5,101 nucleotides of DNA from Candidatus Moraniibacteriota bacterium. Lineage in GTDB: Bacteria > Patescibacteriota > Minisyncoccia > CAIUEV01. A program made the position numbers and the translations under genes. Under the pieces are notes generated by a model. That model ran no database searches. It saw nothing but the letters and a program-made list of their open reading frames with translations, and was not told the origin of the DNA. Shown piece by piece: positions 4,369-5,101 of this stretch. Position 1 is the stretch's first letter. Each line of letters opens with the position of its first letter. The stretch spans positions 1 to 5,101 of the forward strand of contig VGKB01000050.1 of NCBI GenBank assembly GCA_016867255.1, given 5' to 3'.

Positions 4369-4397
4369 TAAGCCAAAAGACCTCCATCGCTGGCTTA
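4369..4397. other. Hairpin upstream of the 154-aa gene
   Basis: TAAGCCA (4369-4375) and TGGCTTA (4391-4397) are perfect inverted arms around a 15-base loop. It lies about 23 bases upstream of the ribosome binding site of the minus-strand gene. It could be an operator-like site or a leader hairpin. No confident promoter is visible beside it. Confidence 0.35.
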
Positions 4398-4449
4398 TCT
4401 TGTTATTCGTAAGGCAAAAGTAACAAATTGGCAAGAGTAGGAGAGAAAT

Positions 4450-4469
4450 AAAAAAATACCGCTACGGTA
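4450..4469 (-). terminator. Likely terminator after tRNA-Glu(CUC)
   Basis: On the minus strand TACCG pairs with CGGTA (4457-4469, loop TAG), followed by seven T. The stem is short, but the placement downstream of the tRNA fits. Confidence 0.55.
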
Positions 4470-4479
4470 ACGGGAATCG

Positions 4480-4514
4480 CCCGCCTTCGCCAAGTCAGAC
4501 TTGGCTACAGACGG
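4480..4514. repeat. GC-rich palindromic repeat after tRNA-Glu(CUC)
   Basis: A perfect core GCCAAGTC (4489-4496) / GACTTGGC (4498-4505) is nested in outer arms CCCG and CGGG (near 4480 and 4514). It resembles the element at 730-757 in its CCCGCC and TTCGCC parts. Probably the same dispersed family, and it may contribute to ending the tRNA transcript. Confidence 0.6.
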
Positions 4515-4536
4515 GTAAAAACCCTTTCTGTGTTTG

Positions 4537-4610
4537 TACCGCCAAGGGGAATCGAACCCCTGATTTCTTGGATGAGAACCAAGTGTCCTGGGCCACTAGA
4601 CGATGGCGGC
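4537..4610 (-). tRNA. tRNA-Glu, anticodon CUC
   Basis: A full 74-nt cloverleaf is visible on the minus strand. The acceptor GCCGCCA (4610-4604) pairs with TGGCGGT (4544-4538), with the first pair G-U. The anticodon stem CTTGG/CCAAG surrounds loop TTCTCAT, with anticodon CTC at 4576-4574. The T-arm is AGGGG with CCCCT around TTCGATT. The discriminator is A (base 4537) and CCA is not encoded. It decodes GAG and complements the UUC isoacceptor at 781-852. Confidence 0.95.
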
Positions 4611-4624
4611 ATATTTTTTGCGTA

Positions 4625-4658
4625 TCTCGCCTGGCGTCCCTGTTTGCTGGCAGGTAGG
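4625..4658. repeat. Repeat between half-tRNA and tRNA-Glu(CUC)
   Basis: This GC-rich stretch contains CTGGCG, CCCTGTTTGCTGG and CAGGTAGG with imperfect inverted CCTG/CAGG arms. It occupies the same position as the palindrome at 730-757: after a tRNA D-arm and before an intact tRNA-Glu. It is not the same sequence as that element. Confidence 0.45.
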
Positions 4659-4680
4659 TTGCCCACTAGACGAACCCGGC
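4657..4680 (-). pseudogene. Second broken 5' half of a tRNA
   Basis: On the minus strand from 4680, GCCGGGT then TCGTCTAGTGGGCAACC reads as a tRNA acceptor strand and D-arm. It closely matches the intact tRNA just downstream (GCCGCCA, TCGTCTAGTGGCCCAG). The rest of the tRNA is replaced by the repeat at 4625-4658. No anticodon or T-arm is present, so it is not functional as a tRNA. Confidence 0.6.
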
Positions 4681-4822
4681 ACACAAGCGGAGTGCGGCAA
4701 GTAACTGTGAATAAACGCGTAAACTCCATGAAGGCAAAAATACGCAAAAGGACAGAAGTAATTCAAAAGCAATTCAAACACAAAAAAAATTACTCGTAAA
4801 TAGCCGCGCTTTGAACATTTAT

Positions 4823-5101
4823 CTACCCCCGCACTCGGTGGTACAATCGGTATATTTCATAGTAAACCTTTTTGAGCGGTATTTCGTAGATCGGCGGATA
4901 GTCCACATGCTTGCCGCCAAACCCTTCCTTGAAGCGCGTCACTCCCGGCCATTTCCCCGGATCCACTCCCCAAAAATCATAAAACAGGTTTCCCTCTTTT
5001 TTGGCTTTTTTTATCGCTTCCCAATGCAAAAAGTAGGTTGGCATTAAATTTCTGTCTTTATTGTCGGAAGCTCCGTGTAAATAATAAACCGCCCCATTAA
5101 A
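4823..5101 (-). CDS. FemAB-family peptidyltransferase, C-terminal part
   Basis: FemAB/FemX enzymes add amino acids from aminoacyl-tRNA to the peptidoglycan stem peptide or precursor, in the cytoplasm. Ninety-two C-terminal residues are visible, ending at TAG 4823-4825; the start is beyond base 5101. Family features in order: GAVYYLHGAS, then NLMPTYFLHWEAIKKAKKEG, YDFWGVDP and GVTRFKEGFGG, followed by a Tyr-rich amphipathic tail. These match the second GNAT-like domain. An internal ATG at 5044 is not the start, because conserved sequence continues upstream in frame. The amino acid added cannot be told from this fragment. Confidence 0.88.
   Translation of the reverse strand, partial: FNGAVYYLHGASDNKDRNLMPTYFLHWEAIKKAKKEGNLFYDFWGVDPGKWPGVTRFKEGFGGKHVDYPPIYEIPLKKVYYEIYRLYHRVRG

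Noticed and set aside
4505..4799. Open frames on both strands across tRNA-Glu(CUC)
   Set aside because: They translate the tRNA, the half-tRNA and the repeat, and are not protein genes.
4690..4800. Promoter for the tRNA-Glu(CUC) locus
   Set aside because: A TTGCCT box exists on the minus strand, but at the right spacing the -10 (TTATTC) is a very poor match.
4811..5047. Plus-strand 78-aa frame
   Set aside because: It is antisense to the clear FemAB C-terminal domain.
4537..5101. Functional link between the FemAB enzyme (uses aminoacyl-tRNA) and the adjacent tRNA and half-tRNA
   Set aside because: The intact tRNA is an ordinary glutamate tRNA, the half-tRNA cannot be charged, and FemAB enzymes usually use Gly, Ala or Ser tRNAs. 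Adjacency alone is not evidence.
1..5101. CRISPR array, transposase, integrase or toxin-antitoxin pair
   Set aside because: No regularly spaced direct repeats, no recombinase motifs and no paired small genes with recognisable toxin or antitoxin features were found.

Overview
The window looks like a piece of a small bacterial genome from the Candidate Phyla Radiation (Patescibacteria, Parcubacteria-like). This is inferred from compact genes, a divergent IF3-L35-L20 operon, tRNA genes without an encoded CCA, a FemAB-type cell-wall protein and many short GC-rich palindromic repeats between genes. All genes read with the ordinary code. No database search was possible, so the lineage is an informed guess.

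Layout. Positions 1-528 hold the tail of an unidentified gene, interrupted by a palindromic repeat, and a tightly coupled 123-aa unknown gene. Positions 540-900 hold hairpins, a terminator, a broken 5' half of a tRNA carrying a palindrome, and an intact tRNA-Glu(UUC). Positions 891-1450 are a single-gene unit (promoter, strong ribosome binding site, 148-aa unknown protein, terminator). Positions 1624-2043 are a tmRNA gene (ssrA) with its own promoter; it is not a protein gene and would be missed by ORF calling. Positions 2045-2155 hold two interlocking perfect inverted repeats in front of infC. Positions 2195-3366 are infC-rpmI-rplT. A 75-aa two-helix membrane protein and a strong terminator follow (to 3690).

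On the minus strand are a 154-aa four-helix membrane protein (3870-4334), tRNA-Glu(CUC) (4537-4610) preceded by a second broken tRNA 5' half plus repeat, and the C-terminus of a FemAB-family transferase that runs off the window (4823-5101).

Functional theme: the core is translation. It comprises two glutamate tRNAs, the tmRNA that rescues stalled ribosomes, initiation factor 3, and large-subunit proteins L35 and L20. Small unrecognised genes sit between these as self-contained units. The most interesting observations are the duplicated architecture of half-tRNA, repeat and intact tRNA-Glu at two separate loci, the long tmRNA tag ending in AVA, the possible pseudoknot in front of infC, and the contrast between Shine-Dalgarno-free translation genes and unknown genes with strong Shine-Dalgarno sites.
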